A stretch of DNA of 64,000 bases from positions 50,925-114,924 of the forward strand of contig JALNYK010000005.1 in NCBI GenBank assembly GCA_023229845.1, in the 5' to 3' direction. The notes beneath the pieces are model-generated. The model was not told where the DNA came from. It did no database searches and saw only the letters and a list, made by a program, of their open reading frames with translations. This DNA is from Gallionella sp. (GTDB lineage Bacteria; Pseudomonadota; Gammaproteobacteria; Burkholderiales; Gallionellaceae). The stretch's first letter is position 1. Each line of letters begins with the position of its first letter. A program made the translations under genes and the position numbers. Shown here piece after piece: positions 50,228 to 59,717 of this stretch.

Positions 50228-53005
50228 GTGGACAGCATCGTAAAAGCAGGTAAACAGGTCTTCGCATTCGAGGAAGGCGACGGCAAGAACAAGAAACTGC
50301 TGGGCGGCAAGGGGGCGAATCTTTGCGAGATGACCCAGATCGGGTTGAACGTACCCCCCGGTTTCGTCATCAGCACCGAGGCCTGTCTGAGCTATCTCGC
50401 GGCGTCGGGCGAGGAGTTGCCGAAGTCGCTGCTGGACGAGATCGATGCCCAGATGAAGGCGCTGGAAATCAAGACCGGCAAGCGCTTCGGCGATGCGGCC
50501 GCACCGTTGCTGGTGTCGGTGCGCTCCGGTTCGGCAATGTCCATGCCGGGCATGATGGACACCATCCTCAACCTCGGCCTGAATCCGCAGACGCTGGCCG
50601 GCGAGATCGCCCAGACCGGCGACCCGCGCTTCGGCTACGACACCTACCGCCGTTTCATCCAGTTGTTCGGCAAGATCGCACTGGATATTTCCGACGAGTT
50701 GTTCGATGCGGAACTGAGCGCCGTCAAACTGGATCGCGGCATCAAGGAAGACTTGGCGCTGACCGCCGACGACCTCAAGGAAATCAGCGAACGTTTCCTG
50801 CGCGTGGTCCAGGAACAGACCGGCAGGCCTTTTCCGGAAGCCCCCTATGAACAATTGATCCTGTCGGTCAAGGCGGTGTTCCGCTCGTGGATGGGCAAGC
50901 GCGCGGTCGATTACCGCCGCGAATTCCACATCACGCCGGAGATGGCCAACGGCACCGCGGTGAACATCTGCACGATGGTATTCGGCAACCGCGGCAACGA
51001 TTCCGCGACCGGCGTCGGCTTCACGCGCAACCCGGCGACCGGCGAGAATCACATCTTCGGCGAGTATCTGGTAAACGCGCAGGGCGAGGATGTCGTCGCC
51101 GGCATCCGCACGCCCAAGCCTATCGACTACATGGCAACCGAAATGCCCGACCTGTTCCGGCAGTTGCAGGAACTGCGCGCCAAGCTTGAGAATCACTACC
51201 ACGAGGTGCAGGACTTCGAGTTCACCATCGAGCGCGGCATCCTGTATTGCCTGCAGACGCGCAACGGAAAAATGAACACCACCGCGATGGTGCGCACCTC
51301 GGTGGAGATGGAGAAGGAAGGGCTGATCACGCGCCGTCAGGCGCTGCTGCGCATCGCGCCGGACAGTCTCGCGCAGATGCTGTTCCCGCGCCTCGATCCC
51401 GCCGCCAAAGACCGGCCATTGGCCAAGGGCTTGCCAGCTTCGCCGGGCGCTGATTTCGGCCACGCCGTGTTCGATGCCGATCGCGCCGAGGAGCAGGGCA
51501 GGGCGGGCAAGCCGGTGATACTGGTGCGAGAAGAAACCAAGCCGGAAGACATCCACGGTTTCTTCGCCTCGCGCGGCATCCTGACCAGCCGGGGCGGCAA
51601 GACCTCGCATGCGGCGGTGGTCGCGCGCGGCATGGGCAAACCCTGCGTCGCGGGGGCCGAGGGCATCGAGGTCAACGTCACGCTGCGTCAGGCGACGATA
51701 GGCGAGACGGTGATACACGAGGGCGACATCATCACCATCGACGGCACCACCGGCATGGTCTATCTGGGCAACGTGCCGACCATAGAGGCGGAGATCACCG
51801 ACGAGCTGAACACGCTGCTGGGCTGGGCGGACCAGGAGGCGAGGCTGGCAGTGATGGCCAACGCCGATACGCCGAACGATGCGAAGCGCGCGTTGCAACT
51901 CGGCGCGAAGGGCATCGGCCTGTGCCGCACCGAGCGCATGTTCAACGCTAGCGACCGTCTGCCCATCGTGCTGGATATGATTATCGCGGAGGACACGCAG
52001 CAGCGTCAGATCGCGCTCGACCGTTTGCTGCCGATCCAGCGCGGCGACTTCAAGGGGTTGCTGGAGACCATGGCCGGCTTGCCGGTGACGATCCGCCTGC
52101 TCGATCCGCCCATCCACGAGTTCCTGCCCTCCGAACAACAGCTGATCAAGGAGTTGGCCGAGCTGCAGCATCTGCACCAGACCGTCAGCGGCATGGAAAT
52201 CCTGTCCAATACGCTGGATCTGCTGGGCGACGCGGAGTTGAGCGCCGCCGAGGTCGCACAGGTCAAGTCTGGCACAATCAGTTCGCATCTCGTTGAACAG
52301 GCTATCGAGAAGAAACAGACGATCCTGAAAAAAGTGCGCGCGCTGCACGAAGTCAACCCGATGCTGGGACATAGAGGCGTGCGCCTCAGTGTCACCTATC
52401 CTGAGATATACGCGATGCAAATCCGCGCGCTGGCCGAGGCTACGGTCGAATGCGTCCGGGAAGCGCTGGATGTGCATCCGGAAATCATGGTTCCTCAGGT
52501 ATGCACCTCGGTCGAATTGCAGTACGTCAAACGCATGGTCGACAAGATTGTCGCGGAGGTCGAACAGGCTAGCGGCGTCAAGGTGAAGATCAAATTCGGC
52601 TCGATGATGGAAGTGGTGCGCGCCTGCGTGCGCGCCGACAGCCTGGCGAAGGAGGCCGAGTTCTTCTCCTTCGGTACCAACGACCTGACCCAGGCTACGT
52701 TCTCGTTCTCGCGCGAGGATGCCGAGAACAAGTTCCTGCCGGACTACATCGACCAGGTCATCCTGCGCGACAATCCGTTCGAGGTGCTCGATACGCAAGG
52801 CGTGGGCAAGTTAATGAAGCTGGCGATCGAAGGCGGTCGAACCACTCGTCCGGACATGAAGATCGGCATCTGCGGCGAACACGGCGGCCATCCGGCCTCG
52901 ATCATGTTCTGCCACCAGATCGGTCTGAGCTACGTGTCCTGCTCCGCGCCGCGCGTGCCTATCGCTCGCTTGGCCGCAGCCCATGCGAAGCTGAATGAGG
53001 GCTGA
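50228..53005 (+). CDS. ppdK: Pyruvate, phosphate dikinase
   Basis: 925 residues, GTG start with GGAGGTG upstream. N-terminal ATP-grasp domain (LLGGKGANLCEMTQIGL, VSVRSGSAMSMPGMMDT), swivelling phosphohistidine domain with H461 in GGKTSHAAVVARG, and a C-terminal PEP/pyruvate TIM barrel with GTNDLTQ and the catalytic C882 in GICGEHGGHP. Interconverts pyruvate and PEP with ATP and phosphate; in an autotroph it would serve gluconeogenesis. Single gene, followed by a palindromic repeat. Confidence 0.96.
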   Translation: MDSIVKAGKQVFAFEEGDGKNKKLLGGKGANLCEMTQIGLNVPPGFVISTEACLSYLAASGEELPKSLLDEIDAQMKALEIKTGKRFGDAAAPLLVSVRSGSAMSMPGMMDTILNLGLNPQTLAGEIAQTGDPRFGYDTYRRFIQLFGKIALDISDELFDAELSAVKLDRGIKEDLALTADDLKEISERFLRVVQEQTGRPFPEAPYEQLILSVKAVFRSWMGKRAVDYRREFHITPEMANGTAVNICTMVFGNRGNDSATGVGFTRNPATGENHIFGEYLVNAQGEDVVAGIRTPKPIDYMATEMPDLFRQLQELRAKLENHYHEVQDFEFTIERGILYCLQTRNGKMNTTAMVRTSVEMEKEGLITRRQALLRIAPDSLAQMLFPRLDPAAKDRPLAKGLPASPGADFGHAVFDADRAEEQGRAGKPVILVREETKPEDIHGFFASRGILTSRGGKTSHAAVVARGMGKPCVAGAEGIEVNVTLRQATIGETVIHEGDIITIDGTTGMVYLGNVPTIEAEITDELNTLLGWADQEARLAVMANADTPNDAKRALQLGAKGIGLCRTERMFNASDRLPIVLDMIIAEDTQQRQIALDRLLPIQRGDFKGLLETMAGLPVTIRLLDPPIHEFLPSEQQLIKELAELQHLHQTVSGMEILSNTLDLLGDAELSAAEVAQVKSGTISSHLVEQAIEKKQTILKKVRALHEVNPMLGHRGVRLSVTYPEIYAMQIRALAEATVECVREALDVHPEIMVPQVCTSVELQYVKRMVDKIVAEVEQASGVKVKIKFGSMMEVVRACVRADSLAKEAEFFSFGTNDLTQATFSFSREDAENKFLPDYIDQVILRDNPFEVLDTQGVGKLMKLAIEGGRTTRPDMKIGICGEHGGHPASIMFCHQIGLSYVSCSAPRVPIARLAAAHAKLNEG

Positions 53006-53014
53006 TAATCAATC

Positions 53015-53120
53015 GTCCACGAAAGACATAAAAATCACGAACATTTGGTAGGTGGGATCTTCGCCAACAGGCGAGACTGCTGAATGTTTCTTTTCGTGCC
53101 TTCCGTGTTTTTCGTGGACC
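53015..53120. repeat. Long inverted repeat, TCCACGAAAAACACGAAAGG family (copy 2)
   Basis: Left arm GTCCACGAAAGACATAAAAA, right arm CCGTGTTTTTCGTGGAC, around a centre of about 65 bases that holds its own hairpin (TCGCC-AACA-GGCGA). Same family as 33710-33795 but with diverged arms. Confidence 0.7.
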
Positions 53121-53187
53121 GTTTTTTGTTTTTCTCAGTTGACCATCAGTCCGATTTCATCCCCATGCTTGTTGTAGAATCCGCGCC

Positions 53188-53745
53188 ATGAGCAAGGCAT
53201 TCACTAAAGAGACCGACGGCGACGACGATGACGAACTGGAGTCGTCGAGCCCGCTGCCCGCGGGCGTCAAGAACTACCTGACGCCGGGCGGCTACCAAAA
53301 ACTGCGCGACGAGCTGGATCACCTGTGGAAGGTCGAGCGTCCGGCGCTGGTGAAGACCATCACCTGGGCCGCCTCTAACGGCGACCGTTCCGAGAACGGC
53401 GACTACATCTATGGCAAAAAGCGCCTGCGCGAGATCGACCGCCGCGTGCGCTTCCTGCGCAAGCGTCTGGACATGGCCGAAGTAGTCGATCCATCCACGC
53501 GCGGCGAATGCGACCAGGTGTTCTTCGGTGCGACGGTCACGGTCTGCGACGAGAAGGGCTGCGAGAACGTCTACAGCATTGTCGGCGTGGACGAAGCCGA
53601 TGTCGGCAATGGCCGTATCAGCTGGGTGTCGCCGCTGGCGCGCGCGCTGACCAAGTTGCGCGAGGGCGAGGTTGCGAACCTGCGCACGCCGGTCGGCGTC
53701 ACCGAGCTGGAAATTATTAGCGTGGTCTATTGTTCATTGGACTAA
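53188..53745 (+). CDS. greB: Transcription elongation factor GreB
   Basis: 185 residues. An acidic N-terminal tail (GDDDDELESSS) precedes the coiled-coil domain with YLTPGGYQKLRDEL and AASNGDRSENGDYIYGKK, whose acidic tip residues enter the RNA polymerase channel. A C-terminal FKBP-like domain follows. It rescues backtracked polymerase. No ribosome site is seen; TGTAGAAT ends 7 bases before the ATG, so the mRNA may be nearly leaderless. Confidence 0.95.
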   Translation: MSKAFTKETDGDDDDELESSSPLPAGVKNYLTPGGYQKLRDELDHLWKVERPALVKTITWAASNGDRSENGDYIYGKKRLREIDRRVRFLRKRLDMAEVVDPSTRGECDQVFFGATVTVCDEKGCENVYSIVGVDEADVGNGRISWVSPLARALTKLREGEVANLRTPVGVTELEIISVVYCSLD

Positions 53746-53817
53746 TGCTGCAAGATGCAAAGCCTTGCTACAATGCCGCCCGTTTATCTGCCAACCATTG
53801 CATAGAGGGAACTCCCC

Positions 53818-54156
53818 ATGAAGAAAGTCGAAGCGATCATCAAGCCGTTCAAACTGGACGAAGTGCGCGAGGCCTTGTCCGAACTGGGCGTGAGCGGCCT
53901 GACGGTCACCGAGGTCAAGGGCTTCGGTCGCCAGAAAGGGCATACCGAGCTGTATCGCGGCGCGGAATATGTCGTGGATTTTCTGCCCAAGATCAAAGTC
54001 GAGGTGGTGGTTTCGACCGAGTTGCTCGACACCGCTGTCGAGGCCATTATCAAGGCGGCGCACACCGGCAAGATCGGCGACGGCAAGATTTTCGTGTCGT
54101 CGGTCGAGCGGGTGATACGCATCCGCACTGGCGAAACCGACGAAAGCGCGCTGTAA
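53818..54156 (+). CDS. glnB: Nitrogen regulatory protein PII (GlnB/GlnK)
   Basis: 112 residues. MKKVEAIIKPFKLDEVREAL start, T-loop GRQKGHTELYRGAEY with the uridylylation site Y51, and TGKIGDGKIFV near the C-terminus. Signals nitrogen and carbon status to GlnE/NtrB or to AmtB. Without an adjacent amtB it is called GlnB rather than GlnK. TACAAT at 53769-53774 is a plausible -10 box. Confidence 0.95.
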   Translation: MKKVEAIIKPFKLDEVREALSELGVSGLTVTEVKGFGRQKGHTELYRGAEYVVDFLPKIKVEVVVSTELLDTAVEAIIKAAHTGKIGDGKIFVSSVERVIRIRTGETDESAL

Positions 54157-54165
54157 CGAGAAATT

Positions 54166-54300
54166 CGCGTAGCGATTCGTTTGCTTGACTGCGCCCCCCT
54201 CGCTACGCTCTCCCCGCTTGCGGGAGATAACCAGCGACTTGCCCGCTTGCGGGCTTAGTCGAATGGCTAGTAGTTCCATCAGGATTGAGGAGAGGGGCTG
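54166..54300. repeat. Composite intergenic repeat related to the DUF255 in-frame insert
   Basis: Head TCGCGTAGCGATTCGTTTG and core CCCCGCTTGCGGGAGA match the element at 27445-27513. A second block (GCCCGCTTGCGGGCTTAG, then AATGGCTAGTAG) interrupts it before the GAGGAGAGGGG tail, suggesting an insertion inside the element. Confidence 0.65.
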
Positions 54301-54333
54301 GTATGGAGGTTCCTCTCTAGTTTGGACGAGCCG

Positions 54334-54362
54334 TTTACCCGCCCGTCCGGCATGCGTATAAT
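54334..54362 (+). promoter_or_regulatory. Promoter of guaB
   Basis: TTTACC (54334-54339), a 17-base spacer and TATAAT (54357-54362), 27 bases before the ATG. Confidence 0.65.
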
Positions 54363-54388
54363 GCGCGCTTTGCCGAGGGCCGTTTGAC

Positions 54389-55849
54389 ATGCGCATTATC
54401 CAGAAAGCACTGACCTTTGACGACGTTCTGCTCGTCCCAGCCTACTCCAATGTGTTGCCGCGCGATGTTACCCTGCGCACGCAACTCACTCGCAATATCA
54501 CGCTGAACATCCCGCTGCTGTCCGCGGCGATGGATACCGTCACGGAATCTCGCCTGGCGATTGCGCTGGCGCAGGAGGGCGGCATCGGCATCGTGCACAA
54601 GAATATGACCGACAAGGCACAGGCCGCCGAAGTATCCAAGGTCAAACGTTTCGAGAGCGGCGTGGTCAAAGACCCGATCACGATCACGCCGGACATGACG
54701 GTGCGCAACGTGTTGGCGTTGACTCGTCAACATAGAATTTCCGGCTTGCCTGTTGTGCAGGGCAAGCAAGTGGTCGGCATCGTCACCAATCGCGACCTGC
54801 GCTTCGAGAATAACCTCGATCAGCCTGTCCAGAACATCATGACCCCGCGCGAGCGGCTGATTACCGTCAAGGAAAACGCCAGTCTGGAAGAAGCGCGCAA
54901 CCTGATGCACAAGCACCGCATCGAGCGCGTGCTGGTGGTCAACGATGCATTCGAACTGCGCGGCCTGATGACGGTGAAGGACATCCTGAAATCCAACGAA
55001 CATCCGCGCGCCTGCAAGGATAGCTTGGGCCGTTTGCGCGCCGGCGCTGCAGTCGGCGTCGGTGCAGGCACCGAAGAGCGCGTCGCACTGCTGGCCGAAG
55101 CCGGCGTGGACGTGATCGTCGTGGACACCGCGCACGGACATTCGCAGGGCGTGCTGGATCGCGTTCGCTGGGTAAAGGATAACTTCCCGCAGGTAGAAGT
55201 GATCGGTGGGAATATCGCTACCGGTGGTGCGGCGCAAGCCCTGCTGGACCACGGCGCCGACGGTGTCAAGGTCGGCATCGGCCCCGGCTCGATCTGCACC
55301 ACGCGCATGATCGCCGGCGTCGGCGTGCCGCAGATCGCGGCGATTCAGAACGTCGCCAAGACGCTGCAAGGCACCGGTGTGCCTTTGATCGCAGATGGCG
55401 GCATTCGTTTCTCCGGCGACATCGCGAAGGCGATTGCGGCCGGCGCGCATGCGGTGATGCTGGGCGGCCTGTTCGCCGGCACCGAAGAAGCGCCGGGCGA
55501 GATCGAACTGTTCCAGGGCCGTTCCTACAAGTCCTATCGCGGCATGGGTAGCTTGGGCGCGATGCAGCAGGGCTCCAGCGACCGTTACTTCCAGGAAGGC
55601 GAAGCCAACCAGGACAAGCTGGTGCCGGAAGGCGTCGAAGGCCGTGTGCCATACAAGGGCAGCGTGCTGGCGGTGATCCACCAGCTGATGGGCGGCCTGC
55701 GCGCCAGCATGGGCTACCTCGGCTGCGCCGACATCGCCACCGTGCACACCAAGGCCGAGTTCGTCGAGATCACCTCGTCCGGCATCCGCGAGTCGCATGT
55801 GCACGATGTGCAGATCACCAAGGAAGCTCCTAACTACCACATCGATTGA
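54389..55849 (+). CDS. guaB: Inosine-5'-monophosphate dehydrogenase
   Basis: 486 residues. LTFDDVLLVPAYSNV opening, two CBS domains (about 95-205), then the catalytic barrel with GIGPGSICTTR (catalytic C303) and the flap YRGMGSLGAM. Oxidises IMP to XMP, the first step to GMP; guaA, the second, is next on the same strand after 89 bases that hold a palindromic repeat. Confidence 0.97.
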   Translation: MRIIQKALTFDDVLLVPAYSNVLPRDVTLRTQLTRNITLNIPLLSAAMDTVTESRLAIALAQEGGIGIVHKNMTDKAQAAEVSKVKRFESGVVKDPITITPDMTVRNVLALTRQHRISGLPVVQGKQVVGIVTNRDLRFENNLDQPVQNIMTPRERLITVKENASLEEARNLMHKHRIERVLVVNDAFELRGLMTVKDILKSNEHPRACKDSLGRLRAGAAVGVGAGTEERVALLAEAGVDVIVVDTAHGHSQGVLDRVRWVKDNFPQVEVIGGNIATGGAAQALLDHGADGVKVGIGPGSICTTRMIAGVGVPQIAAIQNVAKTLQGTGVPLIADGGIRFSGDIAKAIAAGAHAVMLGGLFAGTEEAPGEIELFQGRSYKSYRGMGSLGAMQQGSSDRYFQEGEANQDKLVPEGVEGRVPYKGSVLAVIHQLMGGLRASMGYLGCADIATVHTKAEFVEITSSGIRESHVHDVQITKEAPNYHID

Positions 55850-55850
55850 A

Positions 55851-55928
55851 GTAGGTCGGGTTAGGTCGCAGACTGTAACCCGACAATTCAACACGCACGT
55901 CGGGTTACGCTACGCTAACTCGACCTAC
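55851..55928. repeat. GTAGGTCGGG-family palindromic repeat between guaB and guaA
   Basis: Terminal inverted repeats GTAGGTCGGGTTAG and CTAACTCGACCTAC (13 of 14 match), inner GTAACCCGAC/GTCGGGTTAC arms and a GCTACGCTA loop. It starts 2 bases after the guaB stop and ends 10 bases before the guaA ATG. Confidence 0.8.
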
Positions 55929-55938
55929 ACAAGACATT

Positions 55939-57522
55939 ATGAGCCACAAAAAAATACTGATTCTCGATTTTGGTTCTCAATACACGCAGCTGATCGCGCG
56001 CCGCGTGCGCGAGACGCATGTCTATTGCGAATTGCATCCCTGGGACATGAGCGAAGCGGACATCCGCGCGTTCGACCCGGCGGGCATCATCCTGTCCGGC
56101 GGGCCTAACTCGGTGTATGAGGACGAGACGCCCAAGGCGCCGCAGGTCGTGTTCGAGCTGGGCGTGCCGGTGTTCGGCATCTGCTACGGCATGCAGACGA
56201 TGGCGGCGCAGCTCGGAGGCAAGGTCGAGAGCGGCCACGTGCGCGAGTTCGGTTATGCCGAGATCCGCGCGCAGAGACACTCGAAGCTGTTCGACGGCAT
56301 CCAGGACAAGACCAACGCGGCAGGCCACGGTCTGCTCGATGTGTGGATGAGTCACGGCGACAAGGTCACCGCGATTCCGCCCGGCTTTTCGGTGATCGCT
56401 TCCAACGAGGCGACACCGTTCGCCGCGATGGCGGACGAGTCGCGTCGCTACTACGCGGTGCAATTCCACCCGGAAGTGACGCACACCCATCAGGGCAAGG
56501 CGATCATCGGTCGTTTCGTTCACGACATCTGCGGCTGCGGTCAGGACTGGAACATGCCGGATTACATCGCCGAGGCGGTGGCGAAGATCAAGGCGCAAGT
56601 CGGCGATGAGGAAGTCATCCTCGGCCTGTCCGGCGGCGTGGATTCTTCCGTCGCGGCTGCGTTGATTCACCGCGCGATCGGCGACCAGCTGATCTGCGTG
56701 TTTGTGGACAACGGCCTGCTGCGCCTGAACGAAGGCGCGCAAGTGATGGAGACTTTCGGCGACCACATGCACATGAAGATCATCCATGTGGATGCCAGCG
56801 AAGAGTTCATGAAGCATCTGACCGGCGTCTCCGACCCCGAGCAGAAGCGCAAGATTATCGGTCGCGAGTTCGTCGAAGTGTTCCAGCGCGAATCCGCGAA
56901 GCTGAAACAGGCCAAGTGGCTGGCGCAGGGCACGATCTATCCGGACGTGATCGAATCCGCCGGTTCAAAGACCAAGAAGGCGCACACCATCAAATCGCAC
57001 CACAACGTTGGTGGCCTGCCGGAATCCATGCACCTCAAGCTGCTGGAGCCGCTGCGCGAACTGTTCAAGGACGAAGTCCGCGAACTGGGCGTCGCCCTCG
57101 GACTGCCTGCCGACATGGTGTACCGTCACCCGTTCCCCGGCCCCGGCCTGGGCGTGCGCATCCTCGGCGAAGTGAAGCGCGAATACGCCGAACTGCTGCG
57201 CCGCGCCGATGCGATCTTCATCGAAGAACTGCGCAACACCAAGGATGCCAGCGGCAAGACCTGGTATGAACTGACCTCGCAGGCTTTCACGGTGTTCCTG
57301 CCGGTGAAATCGGTCGGCGTGATGGGCGACGGTCGTACCTACGAGTGGGTGGTGTCCTTGCGCGCGGTGCAGACGCAGGACTTCATGACCGCGCACTGGG
57401 CGCATCTGCCGTACGAGTTGCTGGGCAAGGTGTCCAACCGCATCATCAACGAAGTGCGCGGCATCAATCGCGTGGTGTACGACATCTCTGGCAAACCGCC
57501 TGCGACGATCGAGTGGGAATAA
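55939..57522 (+). CDS. guaA: GMP synthase (glutamine-hydrolysing)
   Basis: 527 residues. Class I amidotransferase domain with catalytic C82 in FGICYGMQ and the HPEVTHT histidine; ATP-pyrophosphatase loop LSGGVDSSV near 231; dimerisation domain with RHPFPGPGLGVR. Converts XMP to GMP. A strong terminator follows. Confidence 0.97.
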   Translation: MSHKKILILDFGSQYTQLIARRVRETHVYCELHPWDMSEADIRAFDPAGIILSGGPNSVYEDETPKAPQVVFELGVPVFGICYGMQTMAAQLGGKVESGHVREFGYAEIRAQRHSKLFDGIQDKTNAAGHGLLDVWMSHGDKVTAIPPGFSVIASNEATPFAAMADESRRYYAVQFHPEVTHTHQGKAIIGRFVHDICGCGQDWNMPDYIAEAVAKIKAQVGDEEVILGLSGGVDSSVAAALIHRAIGDQLICVFVDNGLLRLNEGAQVMETFGDHMHMKIIHVDASEEFMKHLTGVSDPEQKRKIIGREFVEVFQRESAKLKQAKWLAQGTIYPDVIESAGSKTKKAHTIKSHHNVGGLPESMHLKLLEPLRELFKDEVRELGVALGLPADMVYRHPFPGPGLGVRILGEVKREYAELLRRADAIFIEELRNTKDASGKTWYELTSQAFTVFLPVKSVGVMGDGRTYEWVVSLRAVQTQDFMTAHWAHLPYELLGKVSNRIINEVRGINRVVYDISGKPPATIEWE

Positions 57523-57565
57523 GGCGCTCTGTAATCGACTGACTAACTGCTCTGCGGGAATGAGG

Positions 57566-57600
57566 AGCCAAGCCGACAAATCGGCTTGGCTTTTATTTTT
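57566..57600 (+). terminator. Intrinsic terminator of guaA
   Basis: Perfect 10-bp stem GCCAAGCCGA/TCGGCTTGGC (57567-57590) with a CAAA loop, then a T-rich tail. Confidence 0.9.
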
Positions 57601-57712
57601 TGTGAGCGCGGCTATCTATTCGCCATGTCTTCTTTCGGATGATCTTGGGCGCGTCCAATAATCTAATTCCATTTAAATTCTGGTTTTGCTACAATGCGCG
57701 GCGTTTTGAGAT

Positions 57713-57735
57713 GGGCCTTGAGCCCGTTTTTTATT
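57713..57735 (+). promoter_or_regulatory. Attenuator-like hairpin in the rimP leader
   Basis: GGGC-CTTGA-GCCC followed by GTTTTTTATTT, within the short leader between a TACAAT box (57690-57695) and the rimP ATG. Resembles premature terminators known ahead of rimP operons. Confidence 0.55.
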
Positions 57736-57749
57736 TGTGGGTCGAGATT

Positions 57750-58175
57750 ATGGATGTTTTGAAGCTGATCGAAACGACGGTGAATGGCTTGGGGTATGAG
57801 CTGGTGGATGTTGAGCGCGCCGGCCGCGGGCTGTTGCGCGTCTTTATCGACAAGCCGGAAGGCATCTCGGTGGATGATTGCCAAGTGGTGAGCAATCAGT
57901 TGACGCGGTTGTTCATGGTCGAAAACGTCGACTACGACCGTTTGGAAGTGTCTTCACCCGGGCTGGATAGGCCGCTGAAGAAAGAGGCTGATTTTCTGCG
58001 TTTTGCCGGGGAAAAGGCGCAGCTCAAGCTGCGCATGCCGCTGGCGGGGCGCAAGAATTTCGTCGGCGTGATCGGCGCGCTGGAGAATGGTGTGCTGCAA
58101 CTCGATGTCGATGGTGTCCAGGTGGCGATCGAGTTGGCGAATCTGGATAAGGCGCGTTTGGTGCCGACGTTTTAG
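57750..58175 (+). CDS. rimP: Ribosome maturation factor RimP
   Basis: 141 residues from the ATG at 57750; the longer frame from 57639 would read through the leader hairpin and is rejected. ELVDVERAGRGLLRVFIDKP, then VSSPGLDRPLKKEADF in the family positions. Needed for 30S maturation. First gene of rimP-nusA-infB-rbfA-truB. Confidence 0.95.
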   Translation: MDVLKLIETTVNGLGYELVDVERAGRGLLRVFIDKPEGISVDDCQVVSNQLTRLFMVENVDYDRLEVSSPGLDRPLKKEADFLRFAGEKAQLKLRMPLAGRKNFVGVIGALENGVLQLDVDGVQVAIELANLDKARLVPTF

Positions 58176-58217
58176 TTTAGTGCCTGTCGTTGACAGGTTT
58201 GATAGCCGGAGAATGGT

Positions 58218-59690
58218 ATGAGTCGTGAAATTTTGCTGTTGGTAGATGCGTTGTCGCGCGAGAAGAATGTCGACAAGGAGGTCGTATTCGAGGCTCTGGA
58301 GTCCGCGCTGGCTTCAGCGACTAAGAGACGCTTCGATGACGAGGCCGATGTGCGGGTATCGATCGACCGTAACACCGGAGAATATTCATCGTTCCGCTGC
58401 TGGGAAGTAATGGACGACGAGACTTTCGAGACGCCCGACTTGCATATCAAGCTGGAGGAGGCGCAGAAGCGCATTCCCGATATCCAGCTCGGCGAGTTCG
58501 TCGAAGAGCCGCTGGAAAATATCGATTTCGGTCGCATCGGGGCGCAGGCCGCGAAGCAGGTGATCTTCCAGAAGATTCGCGATGCCGAGCGTGAGCAGGT
58601 GCTGGCGGATTTTATGGATCGCAAGGAACATCTGGTTTCCGGCACGGTGAAGCGTCTGGAGCGTGGCAATGCGCTGATTGAGTTCGGCAAGATCGAGGCG
58701 CTGCTGCCTCGCGAACAGATGATCCCGAAGGAAAATCTGCGCGTTGGCGATCGCGTCAGGGCGCATCTGCTGCGCGTGGATCGCAGTGCGCGTGGCCCGC
58801 AGGTGGTCTTGTCGCGTACTTCCAATGAATTGCTGGTGAAGCTGTTCGAACTGGAAGTGCCGGAGATCGAAGAGAAGCTGCTGGAGATCGTCAGCGCTGC
58901 GCGCGATCCCGGTTCGCGCGCCAAGATCGCGGTGCTGTCGCACGATTCGCGCATCGATCCGATCGGCACTTGCGTCGGTATGCGCGGCTCCCGCGTTCAG
59001 GGGGTGACCAACGAGCTCGCCGGCGAGCGCGTGGACATCATCCTGTGGGCTGAAGATCCGGCGACTTACGTCATCAATGCGCTGGCGCCGGCCGAGGTCA
59101 GCAGCATCGTGGTGGACGAAGACAAGCACAGCATGGATGTGGTGGTCGAGGAAGAGAATCTTGCTCAGGCGATCGGTCGCGGTGGTCAGAACGTGCGTCT
59201 GGCCAGCGAACTGACCGGATGGGAACTGAATATCATGACGGTGGAGCAATCCAGCGAGAAGCATGCCGAGGAATTCTCCAAGATTCGCGTGGTGTTCATG
59301 GAAAAACTGGATGTGGACGAAGAGGTCGCCGACATCCTGGTGCAGGAAGGCTTCAATACGCTGGAAGAAGTGGCGTATGTGCCGCTGGAAGAAATGCTGG
59401 AGATCGAGTCTTTCGACGAAGCGACGGTTAACGAGTTGCGCAGCCGTGCGCGCAATTCTTTGCTGACCGCCGCTATTGCCAACGAAGAAAAGGTCGAGCA
59501 TGGCATTGAGGATTTGCTCAAGCTGGACGGCATGGACGAGCAGACGGCGCGCACGCTGACTGCGAAGGGCGTGACGACGCAGGAACAACTGGCTGACCTG
59601 GATGTGGACGAGTTGGTGGAAATGTCCGGTATGGACAGCGAGCGTGCCAATACGCTGATTATGGCGGCACGCGCACCCTGGTTTGCATAA
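58218..59690 (+). CDS. nusA: Transcription termination/antitermination factor NusA
   Basis: 490 residues. N-terminal RNA-polymerase-binding domain; S1 domain about 135-200 (GTVKRLERGNALIEFGKIEA); two KH domains with DPIGTCVGMRGSRVQ and AIGRGGQNVRLASEL; two C-terminal acidic repeats (about 365-490) as in long proteobacterial NusA. Modulates pausing, termination and rRNA antitermination. Confidence 0.97.
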   Translation: MSREILLLVDALSREKNVDKEVVFEALESALASATKRRFDDEADVRVSIDRNTGEYSSFRCWEVMDDETFETPDLHIKLEEAQKRIPDIQLGEFVEEPLENIDFGRIGAQAAKQVIFQKIRDAEREQVLADFMDRKEHLVSGTVKRLERGNALIEFGKIEALLPREQMIPKENLRVGDRVRAHLLRVDRSARGPQVVLSRTSNELLVKLFELEVPEIEEKLLEIVSAARDPGSRAKIAVLSHDSRIDPIGTCVGMRGSRVQGVTNELAGERVDIILWAEDPATYVINALAPAEVSSIVVDEDKHSMDVVVEEENLAQAIGRGGQNVRLASELTGWELNIMTVEQSSEKHAEEFSKIRVVFMEKLDVDEEVADILVQEGFNTLEEVAYVPLEEMLEIESFDEATVNELRSRARNSLLTAAIANEEKVEHGIEDLLKLDGMDEQTARTLTAKGVTTQEQLADLDVDELVEMSGMDSERANTLIMAARAPWFA

Positions 59691-59717
59691 GTAAGGCGCG
59701 GTATCTAGAGGACGGTA

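Noticed and set aside
50213..52798. 861-residue open frame on the minus strand opposite ppdK
   Set aside because: Shadow of ppdK; composition (His, Arg, Gln, Val) is typical of reverse-strand reading, with no motifs.
57639..57749. Upstream extension of RimP by 37 residues
   Set aside because: It would translate the predicted promoter and hairpin; the conserved RimP N-terminus begins at the ATG at 57750.
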